A DNA stretch of 64,000 nt from assembly GCF_005938225.1 (NCBI RefSeq), contig NZ_VCPC01000002.1, positions 1-64,000 on the forward strand, read 5' to 3'. The translations under genes were made by a program, and so were the position numbers. The first letter of the stretch is position 1, and every line of letters begins with the position of its first letter. Shown piece after piece: positions 16,774 through 25,500 of this stretch. This stretch comes from Arenibacterium halophilum (GTDB lineage: Bacteria > Pseudomonadota > Alphaproteobacteria > Rhodobacterales > Rhodobacteraceae). A model generated the notes under the pieces. The model worked only from the letters and a program-made list of their open reading frames with translations, searched no databases and was not told the origin of the DNA.

Positions 16774-18039
16774 TCAGCCCAGCGCGCGCCATCCGATGTC
16801 GCGGCGAAAGACGCCTTCTGGCCAGTCGATCGCATCCGCCATCGCATAGGCGCGCGCCCGCGCTTCGGCCAGAGTCGCGCCGCGTGCGGTGACGTTCAGC
16901 ACCCGGCCCCCTGTCGCCAGCGTGCGCCCGTCCTGGCGGGTGGTTCCGGCGTGGAAACACATCTGGGTGCTGGTTTCGGGCAACGCCTCGAGCCCCTTGA
17001 TCTCGGTGCCTTTCACATAGCTGCCGGGATAGCCCTTTGCCGCCAGAACCACCGTCATCGCGTGATCGTCGGCCCAGTTCACCTGCATCTCAGACAGCCG
17101 ACCCTCGGCGGCGGCGTGCATCAGGTCCAGCGCCTGCGCGCCCAGCCGCATCATCAGCACCTGGCATTCCGGATCGCCAAAGCGGACGTTGTACTCCACC
17201 AGACGCGGCGCGCCGTCCTTGATCATCAGCCCGACGTAGAGCACCCCCTGATAAGGCGTGCCGCGGCGGGCCATCTCGGCCACCGTGGGGCGCACGATCT
17301 CGTCCATGGCGCGGGCCACCACGTCATCGGTCATTACCGGGGCGGGCGAATAGGCGCCCATGCCGCCGGTGTTGGGGCCGGTGTCGCCTTCGCCGATGCG
17401 CTTGTGATCTTGCGCGGTGCCCACGGGCAGCACGGTGTCGCCGTCGCAGAGGACGAAGAACGACGCCTCTTCGCCCTCCATGAATTCCTCAATCACCACC
17501 TCGGCCCCTGCGCTGCCGAATTCGCCCCCGAACATATCGTCTATTGCAGCCAGTGCCTCGTCTTCCGTTATGGCAACGATCACGCCTTTGCCGGCCGCCA
17601 GCCCGTCGGCCTTCACCACGATGGGGGCGCCGTTGGAGCGCACATGGGCGCGGGCCGCTTCGGCATCGGTGAAATGGCCATAAGCGGCGGTTGGCGCGCC
17701 TGCCGCATCGCAGATTTCCTTGGTGAAGGATTTTGACGCCTCCAGCCGGGCGGCCGCGGCCGATGGCCCGAAGACCAGCACGCCGGCGGCGCGCAGATCG
17801 TCAGCGACCCCGGCGGCCAGCGGCGCCTCGGGGCCGACGATCACCAGGTCGATGCTGTTCTCGCCGGCGAATTCCACCACGGCCCCGCCATCGTTCACAT
17901 CCAGCGATGCGCAATCGGCGATCCCTGCGATCCCGGCATTGCCCGGGGCCACGATCAGCTTGTCGCATTTCGGGTTCTGCATCACCGCCCAGGCCAGCGC
18001 GTGTTCCCGCCCGCCGCTGCCGAGAATAAGAATGTTCAT
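16774..18039 (-). CDS. purD: Phosphoribosylamine-glycine ligase (GAR synthetase)
   Basis: A 421-residue enzyme of purine synthesis that joins glycine to phosphoribosylamine using ATP. The start MNILILGSGGREHALAW is canonical. The ATP-grasp core is visible in VVKADGLAAGKGVIVA, VIEEFMEGEEASFFVLCDG and the metal site LVEYNVRFGDPECQ. PurD signature RFGDPE is intact. Longer frames upstream of 18039 do not fit the family. It is divergent from the DJ-1/PfpI gene, with 155 bases between the starts. Confidence 0.96.
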   Translation of the reverse strand: MNILILGSGGREHALAWAVMQNPKCDKLIVAPGNAGIAGIADCASLDVNDGGAVVEFAGENSIDLVIVGPEAPLAAGVADDLRAAGVLVFGPSAAAARLEASKSFTKEICDAAGAPTAAYGHFTDAEAARAHVRSNGAPIVVKADGLAAGKGVIVAITEDEALAAIDDMFGGEFGSAGAEVVIEEFMEGEEASFFVLCDGDTVLPVGTAQDHKRIGEGDTGPNTGGMGAYSPAPVMTDDVVARAMDEIVRPTVAEMARRGTPYQGVLYVGLMIKDGAPRLVEYNVRFGDPECQVLMMRLGAQALDLMHAAAEGRLSEMQVNWADDHAMTVVLAAKGYPGSYVKGTEIKGLEALPETSTQMCFHAGTTRQDGRTLATGGRVLNVTARGATLAEARARAYAMADAIDWPEGVFRRDIGWRALG

Positions 18040-18194
18040 TGCGCGGCTCCTTGCTGCCCGGGTTCGATGTCGCCGCCTCAATAGGCCGCAGACCGCCAAC
18101 TGACAAGAGAGCGCCCCGGCAAGAGCATGTCGTGATGGAACATCGCCTGCCACTCCGCGTTCCTGCCCCAGACACAATGATAAGGAGTGAAGAT

Positions 18195-18755
18195 ATGTCC
18201 CGTCTGAATGGACAGAAGATCGCGATTCTTGCCACCCATGGGTTCGAGCAATCCGAACTGGAACACCCGCTGAAAGCTCTGCGTGAGGCAGGCGCAACCG
18301 TGCATGTCGTGTCGCCGGAAGAGGGCGAGATCAATGGCTGGGATGATAAGAACTGGGGCCGCGCGGTGCCTGTGGATGTAGTGCTGAGCGATGCCCAGCC
18401 AGGCGATTATGACGCGCTGGTGCTGCCCGGTGGGCAAATCAATCCGGACATCCTGCGCACGATCCCCGAGGCCGTGAGCTTCGTGAAATCGTTCTGGACC
18501 GAGGGCAAGGCCATCGGCGCCATCTGCCACGCGCCTTGGTTGCTGGTCGAGGCGGAGATCGCCAAGGGCCACAAGCTGACCTCGTACCACTCGATCCGCA
18601 AGGATGTGGAAAACGCCGGTGGTCTCTGGGAAGACAGCGAAGTGGTGACCGATCAGGGGCTGGTGACCAGCCGCAACCCCAACGATCTGCCCGCGTTCTG
18701 TGACAAGCTGATCGAAGAAATCGCCGAAGGCCGCCACACCAAGCGCGCGGCGTGA
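18195..18755 (+). CDS. DJ-1/PfpI-family protein (type 1 glutamine amidotransferase-like)
   Basis: A 186-residue single-domain protein. KIAILATHGFEQSELEHPLKAL is the first strand and the Glu of the nucleophile elbow region; the nucleophile Cys lies in AIGAICHAPWLL (~103-114) with His following, as in PfpI/YhbO. These act as deglycases, chaperones or proteases depending on subfamily; which one cannot be said. The ATG at 18195 follows AAGGAGTGAAG. It is followed 37 bases later by xseA. Confidence 0.9.
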   Translation: MSRLNGQKIAILATHGFEQSELEHPLKALREAGATVHVVSPEEGEINGWDDKNWGRAVPVDVVLSDAQPGDYDALVLPGGQINPDILRTIPEAVSFVKSFWTEGKAIGAICHAPWLLVEAEIAKGHKLTSYHSIRKDVENAGGLWEDSEVVTDQGLVTSRNPNDLPAFCDKLIEEIAEGRHTKRAA

Positions 18756-18792
18756 TCTTCCCCTCGGCGGCGGGATCGGGCATTGATGGGTC

Positions 18793-20343
18793 ATGACCGA
18801 TCTGCTTGACGATCCCGCCCCGGGGGCCAATACGCCCGAATTCACCGTCTCCGAGGTGTCGGGGGCGGTCAAACGCACGCTCGAGGGCGAATTTGGCCGC
18901 ATTCGTGTGCGCGGCGAGGTCGGGCGCGTGTTCCGCGCACGTTCGGGCCATCTGTATTACGACATCAAGGACGACCGGAACGTGCTGGCCTGCACCACGT
19001 GGAAGGGCCAGATTTCGCAGTTGTCTGTCGAGCCCGAAGAGGGGCTGGAGGTTGTCGTCACAGGGCGACTGACCGCATTTGGCGCGCAATCCAAATACAA
19101 CCTGAACGTCGAAGAGGTCACGGTGGCAGGGCAGGGTGCCCTGATGGCGCTGCTCGAGAAGCGCAAGAAGCAGCTGGCCGCCGAAGGGCTGTTCGACGCA
19201 ACCCGCAAACGCCCGCTGCCGTTCCTGCCCGAGATCATCGGCGTCGTCACCTCGCCCTCGGGCGCGGTGATCCGCGACATCCTGCACCGCCTGCGCGACC
19301 GTTTTCCGCGCAAAGTGCTGATCTGGCCGGTGGCCGTGCAGGGCGCGAATTGCGCGCCCGAAGTGGCCCGCGCCATCGCGGGCTTCAACGCGCTGACGCC
19401 CGGCGGCGCGCTGCCCCGGCCCGACCTGATTATCGTGGCGCGAGGCGGCGGTTCTGTCGAGGATCTCTGGGGCTTCAACGAGGAAATCGTCGCCCGCGCG
19501 GCGGCGGCCTCCGAGATTCCGCTGATCTCGGCGGTGGGCCATGAAACCGACACCACGTTGATCGACTTCGTGTCGGACAGGCGCGCGCCCACGCCCACGG
19601 CGGCGGCCGAACTGGCGGTGCCGGTTCGGCTGGACCTGCTGGCCTGGGTCGAGGCGCAGGGCGCAAGGCTCACCCGTGCCGCGGGCAATGCCACCGCGCA
19701 ACGCCGTCAACGGCTGGCCGACCTCGCCCGCGCCCTGCCGCGTCCCGAAGGGCTGCTCGACACGCCGCGCCAAAGGCTGGATCGCGCCGCGGACCGCTTG
19801 CCGCGCGCGCTGATCGGCGGGCTTCAAACCCGCCGCCTGCACCTGTCGGAAACCACGGCCAGCCTGCGCCCCGCCACCCTGCAGCAACGGCTTGCCGCGC
19901 GTCAGGACAGATTGGACGGCTGGGCCCGGCAACTGCACCCCGCGCTGTTGCGTCTTGTCGCCCGCCGACGCGAGGCGCTGGCCGCCACCCGCCTGCGGGC
20001 GCAGCCGCTGACCATGGCACTTGCCACCGGGCGCCAGGACCTCGACCGCCTGTCCAAACGGCTGGACGCGGCCACCACGGCGCGGCTCGAACGGCTCGAC
20101 ACACGGCTCGCCTCCTCAGCGCGGATGCTGGAAACGCTCAGCTATCAGGCCACGCTGGATCGCGGCTATGCGGTGGTGCGCGCAGGCGATGCGCTGGTCA
20201 CCTCGCGCGATACTGCCGCCGGGGCGCCGCAGCTCGACATCCAGTTCGCCGATGGCCATGTCACGGCCGTGCCGACCGACCCCGCACCGCGCAAGCCCAA
20301 GAAAACAGTGCCCAAACCGCCCGACCAAGGCTCGCTTTTCTGA
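18793..20343 (+). CDS. xseA: Exodeoxyribonuclease VII large subunit
   Basis: A 516-residue nuclease subunit that with XseB degrades single-stranded DNA from both ends. Residues ~15-110 are the OB-fold (FTVSEVSGAVKRTLEGEFGRIRVRGEVG), ~115-330 the catalytic domain with ARGGGSVEDLWGFNEE and SAVGHETDTTLIDFVSD, and ~330-480 a long Arg/Leu-rich coiled coil. The C-terminal ~35 residues are Pro/Lys-rich. The small subunit gene xseB is not in this window. Placement near purD is common in alphaproteobacteria. Confidence 0.95.
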   Translation: MTDLLDDPAPGANTPEFTVSEVSGAVKRTLEGEFGRIRVRGEVGRVFRARSGHLYYDIKDDRNVLACTTWKGQISQLSVEPEEGLEVVVTGRLTAFGAQSKYNLNVEEVTVAGQGALMALLEKRKKQLAAEGLFDATRKRPLPFLPEIIGVVTSPSGAVIRDILHRLRDRFPRKVLIWPVAVQGANCAPEVARAIAGFNALTPGGALPRPDLIIVARGGGSVEDLWGFNEEIVARAAAASEIPLISAVGHETDTTLIDFVSDRRAPTPTAAAELAVPVRLDLLAWVEAQGARLTRAAGNATAQRRQRLADLARALPRPEGLLDTPRQRLDRAADRLPRALIGGLQTRRLHLSETTASLRPATLQQRLAARQDRLDGWARQLHPALLRLVARRREALAATRLRAQPLTMALATGRQDLDRLSKRLDAATTARLERLDTRLASSARMLETLSYQATLDRGYAVVRAGDALVTSRDTAAGAPQLDIQFADGHVTAVPTDPAPRKPKKTVPKPPDQGSLF

Positions 20344-20463
20344 AAAGCACGATGCGCCGCGCGCTGGTTCGCAGGAACCTGCCAGGCTCAGGATATCGAA
20401 ACTATTTCGATGAGGTTAGGGCCTTCGCGATCAGAGTCCTGGCACTGTTCGATCACCGTCGTC

Positions 20464-20862
20464 TCAAACCGGCGTATCCGAAAACGGCTCCGCAACAGCC
20501 TGATGCGCGTCTTCATACACAATATACCCAACACGCTCAGTGCGAATGATTTCGATCGGATAGCCGTTGTCGCGCAACAGGTGGATCAAGTCATAGGCGC
20601 GCGCGATCACCTCGGTCGCGTCGTGCTTGAACCAGCTCAAACCGGCCGCGTTCCGGTCCAGCGAACCTTTTGACTTCGAACGATTGAACTTCCCGGGAAT
20701 GGCGAGATGCTCGCGGAACCACCCGAGATGATCTTCGAGCCGATCGGACGTGTATTGATCAAGGCCAGGCCTGCTGCGCAAGTCATATGCCGCACAAAAG
20801 AACCCCTCCCGAGCGCCCAGGTGTTCAATCGCGTTGGGCCGGACGAATCGGAGATATTTCAT
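20464..20862 (-). CDS. Conserved hypothetical protein
   Basis: A 132-residue soluble protein with no signal peptide or membrane segment. It is Arg/His/Asp-rich and has a compact N-terminal half (GAREGFFCAAYDLRSRPGL) and a C-terminal half (VIARAYDLIHLLRDNGYPIEI, then RVGYIVYEDAHQAVAEPF). I recall similar short uncharacterised proteins in Rhodobacteraceae but no function. It converges on xseA. The start ATG at 20862 has AGGCAAG upstream; an in-frame alternative is not better. Confidence 0.65.
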   Translation of the reverse strand: MKYLRFVRPNAIEHLGAREGFFCAAYDLRSRPGLDQYTSDRLEDHLGWFREHLAIPGKFNRSKSKGSLDRNAAGLSWFKHDATEVIARAYDLIHLLRDNGYPIEIIRTERVGYIVYEDAHQAVAEPFSDTPV

Positions 20863-21054
20863 TCATACTCATCTTGCCTACGAAGGGTCCGCAAGATGTG
20901 CATGAGGAATGTGACATTTTCCGGGATGTCATCCCCGACGCGGGCAATTCGTCGGCTGGCGGCCGCAGGACCAATGGGAGAAAACGAAGGCGTCCTTCTT
21001 CTCTTTGGTCCAAATACTCAAATCCGACCTTGGCGCCAACCACCGGTTTCCCGG

Positions 21055-21480
21055 CTAGACCCCAACATCCGGCCCGTGACACATCATATCCTGGCCCACA
21101 TCTTGCGCTTCATAAAGCTCGGTCGCCAAGGGATCATTCTCGAACTGCGCAATTAACCCCGACCCCGTGTCGCGGAACGTCCAGCATTGCGGATCGCCGG
21201 GGCGATCTTCGTAGACAAAGCAGATCTGCCCCGCCTCTTCGTACCAGGTGCCGTCCTTGCACTTGCCGTCAAGGAACGACCACACGACGCGTCGGTTGCT
21301 CAGGTAACGCTCCACGCCGTAGGCTTGGCCACCATTGCCATAGAACAGCGTTTTCCCACGGGTGTAGGTGTCAAAGGCTTCGGCCGACATGCCGGGCTGC
21401 GCGTGCAATGTAGGTGCGACAAGGCCGATGGCACTCACGGTCAGGGCGCATAGGCCGGGAATCGATAGGTAATTTCTCAT
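21055..21480 (-). CDS. Exported protein of unknown function
   Basis: A 141-residue protein with a signal peptide (LCALTVSAIGLVAPTLHAQ) cleaved near residue 27. The mature part has four cysteines, two in the stretch CKDGTWYEEAGQICFVYED and one in PQCWTF; the layout is reminiscent of small periplasmic DUF995-like proteins, but that is only a suggestion. The ATG at 21480 fixes the signal peptide; the longer frame to 21705 crosses a palindrome and is unlikely. It is divergent from the NuoEF-like gene. Confidence 0.7.
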   Translation of the reverse strand: MRNYLSIPGLCALTVSAIGLVAPTLHAQPGMSAEAFDTYTRGKTLFYGNGGQAYGVERYLSNRRVVWSFLDGKCKDGTWYEEAGQICFVYEDRPGDPQCWTFRDTGSGLIAQFENDPLATELYEAQDVGQDMMCHGPDVGV

Positions 21481-21582
21481 GCTCCAAAGTTTCGCAGATT
21501 GCGTCCGTGCTTTCCAGTTAATGGTTGCCAAAGGGTTAATGGCGGCCTGCCATCGCGCGTGCCGGTGATGGAACACGCAACC

Positions 21583-21633
21583 GCGCCGGGCGGCGGGCGC
21601 AGGTCGAATCGACATGCGCCCGCCGCCCGGCGC
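21583..21633. promoter_or_regulatory. Perfect 19-bp GC-rich inverted repeat between divergent genes
   Basis: GCGCCGGGCGGCGGGCGCA (21583-21601) and its exact reverse complement (21615-21633) flank a 13-base spacer. It lies between two divergent genes (starts 21480 and 21780), so it cannot serve as an ordinary end-of-gene terminator. No T-run follows on either strand. It may be an operator, a leader hairpin, or a relic of a mobile element. Confidence 0.6.
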
Positions 21634-21779
21634 CCCCGCATCTCCGAAACGCATCACCCTGCCGCCGATCGGAAAACCCCGCGCAACGCAAAGCCGCGCC
21701 ACCATGTCGCTTTTGGTCGAACCCGAGCGGGGCGCGCGGTATAGAACCGCACCGAACCGGCAATGGAAGGCACAGCATC

Positions 21780-23462
21780 ATGTCGCAGCAGGGCACAGGC
21801 GTCTGGAAATCGGGTCGTGGCAAAGGCCGCGCCACGCCCAAGGGGCGCCAGCTGGACGATGCCGCCTGGGACGAGGTGCGCGCGCTGCTGGGCGACGCCC
21901 CACGACGCCGTGATCTGCTGATCGAACATCTGCACCTGATCCAGGACGAATTCGGCCAGCTCTCGGCCGCGCACCTGCGCGCCCTGGCCGAGGAAATGCG
22001 ACTCTCGATGGCCGAGGTCTACGAGGTTGCCACCTTCTATGCGCATTTCGACGTGGTCAAAGAAGGCGAAACCCCGCCGCCCGCGCTGACCATCCGGGTC
22101 TGCGATTCGCTGTCTTGCGAGCTGGCAGGCGCGCAGGCGCTGAAAGCGGCACTGGAAGAGGGCCTTGACCCGGCCGAGGTGCGTGTGCTGCGCGCGCCCT
22201 GCATGGGCCGTTGCGACACCGCGCCGGTGCTGGAGCTGGGCCACGCCCATATCGACCATGCGACGCCTGAAAAAGTGCAGGCCGCCATCGCCGCGGGCGA
22301 CACCCACGCCCATATCCCCGACTACGAAGCTCTTGCCGCCTACCGCGCGGACGGTGGCTATGCCGCGCTGGAACAGCTGCGTAGCTCAGGCGACTGGGAA
22401 CAGGTGCAGGAGGCGGTGCTGTCTTCGGGCCTGCGGGGCTTGGGCGGGGCCGGGTTCCCGTCGGGCAAGAAATGGGGCTTCGTGCGAGCCAACGCGGGTC
22501 CGCGCTACCTGGCCGTGAACGGAGACGAGGGCGAGCCGGGCACCTTTAAGGATCGCTTCTACCTCGAACGCCAACCCCATCTGTTCCTTGAAGGAATGCT
22601 GATCGCCGCCTGGGCGGTCGAGGCGCAGACCTGTTTTATCTACATGCGCGACGAATATCCCGCCGTGCTGTCGATCTTGCGCCGCGAAATCAAGGCGCTG
22701 GAAGACGCAGGTCTTGTGGACAAGGGATATATCGACCTGCGGCGCGGGGCCGGGGCCTATATCTGCGGCGAAGAAAGCGCGATGATCGAAAGCATCGAGG
22801 GCAAGCGCGGCATCCCGCGTCATCGTCCGCCTTTTGTTGCGCAGGTCGGCATATTTGATCGCCCGACGCTGGTGCATAACGTCGAGACCCTGCTCTGGGT
22901 CGCGCGCATCTGCCGCGAAGGCCCCGAGGTGCTGTCGTCGACCGAAAAGAACGGCCGCAAGGGGCTGCGCAGCTTTTCGGTGTCGGGCCGGGTGAAACGC
23001 CCCGGCGTGCATCTGCTGCCTGCCGGCTCCACCATGCAAGATATCATCGAGGCTTGCGGCGGTATGGCCGAGGGCCACAGCTTCAAGGCCTATCAGCCGG
23101 GTGGCCCTTCGGCGGGGCTCTTGCCGGCGTCTATGGCCGATATCCCGATGGATTTCGATGTGTTGCAGGAACATGGCACCTTCATCGGCTCGGCGGCTAT
23201 TGTGGTGTTGTCTGACAAGGACAGTGCGCGCGCGGCGGCGCTGAACATGCTCCGCTTCTTCGAGGATGAATCCTGTGGCCAGTGCACGCCCTGCCGCGTT
23301 GGCTGTGAAAAGGCGGTCAAGCTGATGCAGGCCGACACGTGGGATCAGCCGCTGTTGGAGGATCTCTGTACCGCCATGGCCGATGCCAGCATTTGCGGGC
23401 TGGGACAGGCGGCGCCCAATCCGATCCGCCTGACGATCAAACATTTCGCCGACGAGATCTGA
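21780..23462 (+). CDS. NuoE-NuoF fusion, formate dehydrogenase beta-subunit (FdsB) type
   Basis: A 560-residue flavoprotein. Residues ~30-165 are a NuoE-like [2Fe-2S] domain (VCDSLSC and APCMGRC give the C-x4-C...C-x3-C set). Residues ~190-560 are NuoF-like: GLGGAGFPSGKKW for FMN, GAGAYICGEESAMIESIEG for NAD/FMN, and SCGQCTPCRVGC plus ICGLG for a [4Fe-4S] cluster. Such fusions are the NAD-reducing beta subunits of soluble formate dehydrogenases. The catalytic alpha subunit and accessory genes normally beside it are absent: the next gene is ftsY. It may work with a distant alpha subunit or be a stand-alone diaphorase. Confidence 0.85.
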   Translation: MSQQGTGVWKSGRGKGRATPKGRQLDDAAWDEVRALLGDAPRRRDLLIEHLHLIQDEFGQLSAAHLRALAEEMRLSMAEVYEVATFYAHFDVVKEGETPPPALTIRVCDSLSCELAGAQALKAALEEGLDPAEVRVLRAPCMGRCDTAPVLELGHAHIDHATPEKVQAAIAAGDTHAHIPDYEALAAYRADGGYAALEQLRSSGDWEQVQEAVLSSGLRGLGGAGFPSGKKWGFVRANAGPRYLAVNGDEGEPGTFKDRFYLERQPHLFLEGMLIAAWAVEAQTCFIYMRDEYPAVLSILRREIKALEDAGLVDKGYIDLRRGAGAYICGEESAMIESIEGKRGIPRHRPPFVAQVGIFDRPTLVHNVETLLWVARICREGPEVLSSTEKNGRKGLRSFSVSGRVKRPGVHLLPAGSTMQDIIEACGGMAEGHSFKAYQPGGPSAGLLPASMADIPMDFDVLQEHGTFIGSAAIVVLSDKDSARAAALNMLRFFEDESCGQCTPCRVGCEKAVKLMQADTWDQPLLEDLCTAMADASICGLGQAAPNPIRLTIKHFADEI

Positions 23463-23546
23463 ACCTGGGGAGGGCGCCCTGTGCGCCAAGCCTTTCAAAC
23501 CGGTCAAAACCGCATTAGGTGAAGGCAACACCCAGCGGAGTGGCCA

Positions 23547-24854
23547 ATGGCGTTTTTTACCAAGCTGAAGGATCGGCTGTTCAAATCCTCGTCCAAGCTC
23601 GAAGAGGGGCTGGATGCGATTGTCAACGATGGCGGCACGCCCGAACACGATCCGGCCCCGGATGTGACGCCAAGCCCGGCGCCGCAGGAAGCGCCGCAAC
23701 CCAAGCCCGAAACGCAGCCTGCACCGCCGGTCGAGCAGCCGCCTGCGCCAGCGCCCGAAGTGCCCGCACGCCCCGAACCGGCCGAGGCGCCGCAGCCAGA
23801 GCCCGAACTGCCGCAGCCTAACCCGGCCCCGCGCCCGGTTGATCCAACGCCCGCGCCGCCCCCGGCCGAGGTTCCGCCCGCCCCAGCACCACGCCCCGCG
23901 AGCCCGCCCGCCGAGGCGCCGCAACCGCGCGACCCCGCGCCGGAGCAGACCAAATCCGGCTTGCTGGGCCGCCTGCTGGGCCGCACGGCCCCCGCCGCGC
24001 CCGTGGTGCGTCGCACGCTGGACGATGCGATGCTCGAGCAGCTGGAAGAGCTGTTGATCACCGCCGACATGGGGGTGGATACCGCGCTGCGCGTCACCGC
24101 CAACATGGCCGAGGGGCGGTTTGGCCGCAAACTCTCGGTTGATGAAATCAAGCGCCTGATGGCCGATGAAATCGCCCGCATCATGGAGCCGGTGGCGCGT
24201 CCGCTGCCGCTCTATCCCAAGCGCCCGCAGGTGGTGCTGGTGGTGGGTGTCAACGGCTCGGGCAAGACGACGACGATCGGCAAACTGGCCAGCCAGTTCC
24301 GCGCGGCGGGCAAGAAGGTGGTGATTGCGGCAGGCGATACCTTTCGCGCGGCGGCTGTGGAACAGCTTCAGGTGTGGGGTGACCGCGCAGGGGTGCCGGT
24401 GCTGACCGCGCCGGAAGGCTCGGACCCGGCCAGCCTTGCGTTTGACGCGATGACCCGTGCACAGGCCGATGGGGCGGACCTGTTGATGATAGACACCGCC
24501 GGGCGGTTGCAGAACCGCGCCGATCTGATGGAAGAGCTGGCCAAGATCGTTCGCGTGATCCGCAAGAAGGACGACACCGCGCCGCACAATACGCTGCTGG
24601 TGCTGGATGCGACCACCGGGCAGAACGCGGTCAGCCAGGTCGACACTTTCCGAAAGATCTCGGATGTGTCGGGGCTGGTGATGACCAAGCTCGACGGCAC
24701 CGCCAAGGGCGGCGTGCTGGTTGCGCTGGCCGACAAATTCGGGCTGCCGATTCATGCCATCGGCGTGGGCGAGCAGATCGACGATTTGGCGCCTTTCGAT
24801 CCGCAGGAATTTGCCGCCGCGCTGACCGGGCTGGAGCCGGGCCCGCGCGGGTGA
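23547..24854 (+). CDS. ftsY: Signal recognition particle receptor FtsY
   Basis: A 435-residue GTPase that docks SRP-ribosome complexes at the inner membrane. Residues ~1-20 (MAFFTKLKDRLFKSSSK) form the membrane-targeting helix, ~35-135 an acidic Pro/Glu-rich linker, and ~140-435 the NG domain: GVNGSGKTTTIGKLA (G1), DTFRAAAVEQL, DTAGR, TKLDGTAKGG (G4) and GVGEQIDDLAPF. The linker is low-complexity but in frame. The stop lies five bases from the convergent mgtC-like gene. Confidence 0.96.
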   Translation: MAFFTKLKDRLFKSSSKLEEGLDAIVNDGGTPEHDPAPDVTPSPAPQEAPQPKPETQPAPPVEQPPAPAPEVPARPEPAEAPQPEPELPQPNPAPRPVDPTPAPPPAEVPPAPAPRPASPPAEAPQPRDPAPEQTKSGLLGRLLGRTAPAAPVVRRTLDDAMLEQLEELLITADMGVDTALRVTANMAEGRFGRKLSVDEIKRLMADEIARIMEPVARPLPLYPKRPQVVLVVGVNGSGKTTTIGKLASQFRAAGKKVVIAAGDTFRAAAVEQLQVWGDRAGVPVLTAPEGSDPASLAFDAMTRAQADGADLLMIDTAGRLQNRADLMEELAKIVRVIRKKDDTAPHNTLLVLDATTGQNAVSQVDTFRKISDVSGLVMTKLDGTAKGGVLVALADKFGLPIHAIGVGEQIDDLAPFDPQEFAAALTGLEPGPRG

Positions 24855-24859
24855 GGTTT

Positions 24860-25360
24860 CTAGCCCCGACGCGACTCGCGGTGCGTGCCCATCCAGCGTT
24901 CGACCTGCCGCAGGATCAGCAGCACGCCGACCACCAGAACCGCCGCCATCGCCGCCAGCGGCGTCTGGCCCGCGCCGCAGCCCAGCCCAATGGCGCCCGC
25001 CAGCCACAGCGAGGCCCCGGTTGTGACATTGCGCACCTCGCCTCCTGCGGTGAAGATCAAGCCAGCCGCAAGAAACGCCACGCCAGCTGTTACTGCCTCA
25101 ATCATGCGCAGCGGGTCGTTGCGTTGTTCGCCGCTGCCGTTGAAATCAAGCTGTGTGATTTCCAGCCCGAGGATGATGAACAGGCAGGCCGCAACCGAGA
25201 CAAGGATATGGGTGCGCAGCCCTGCCGGTTTGTTGCGCCATTCCCGTTCGAATCCGATCACCGCGCCAAGGATGACCGCCGCCAGCAGCCGGGCAAAGGA
25301 TGCCGGCGCAGGCACCGCCGCGAAATTGGTGCTGAACTCGCGTGCAATTTCTTCGAACAT
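24860..25360 (-). CDS. MgtC/SapB-family membrane protein
   Basis: A ~166-residue inner-membrane protein with four to five helices. RLLAAVILGAVIGFEREWRNKPAGLRTHILVSVAACLF matches the MgtC N-terminal signature (acidic-Arg motif ERE and the AGLRTH turn); EAVTAGVAFLAAGLIFTAGG is the second conserved block. Only the membrane domain is present, as in the short MgtC/SapB forms. Role may involve Mg2+ stress or membrane potential; not defined here. Start chosen at MFEEIAREF (25360); an in-frame ATG at 25387 is an alternative. Confidence 0.85.
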   Translation of the reverse strand: MFEEIAREFSTNFAAVPAPASFARLLAAVILGAVIGFEREWRNKPAGLRTHILVSVAACLFIILGLEITQLDFNGSGEQRNDPLRMIEAVTAGVAFLAAGLIFTAGGEVRNVTTGASLWLAGAIGLGCGAGQTPLAAMAAVLVVGVLLILRQVERWMGTHRESRRG

Positions 25361-25500
25361 CTTGTGCTGCGTGCCTCCATGATGCATTTCCCGTTCAATG
25401 AAACGCTTGGCCTGCGCGGCGGTTCCTGCCGCCGGGGACACGAGATCGCCCCCATGGTGCCATGGCGCGGCAGGGCGCAAGAACCCGGATCGAGCAAGAC

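Noticed and set aside
20787-21413. 208-residue plus-strand frame
   Set aside because: Antisense to the exported 141-residue protein, whose signal peptide and cysteines are more convincing.
22386-25007. Very long open frame on the minus strand opposite the NuoEF-like and ftsY genes
   Set aside because: It is antisense to two genes with clear domains and its product is Arg/His/Gly-rich without motifs, the usual GC-rich shadow.
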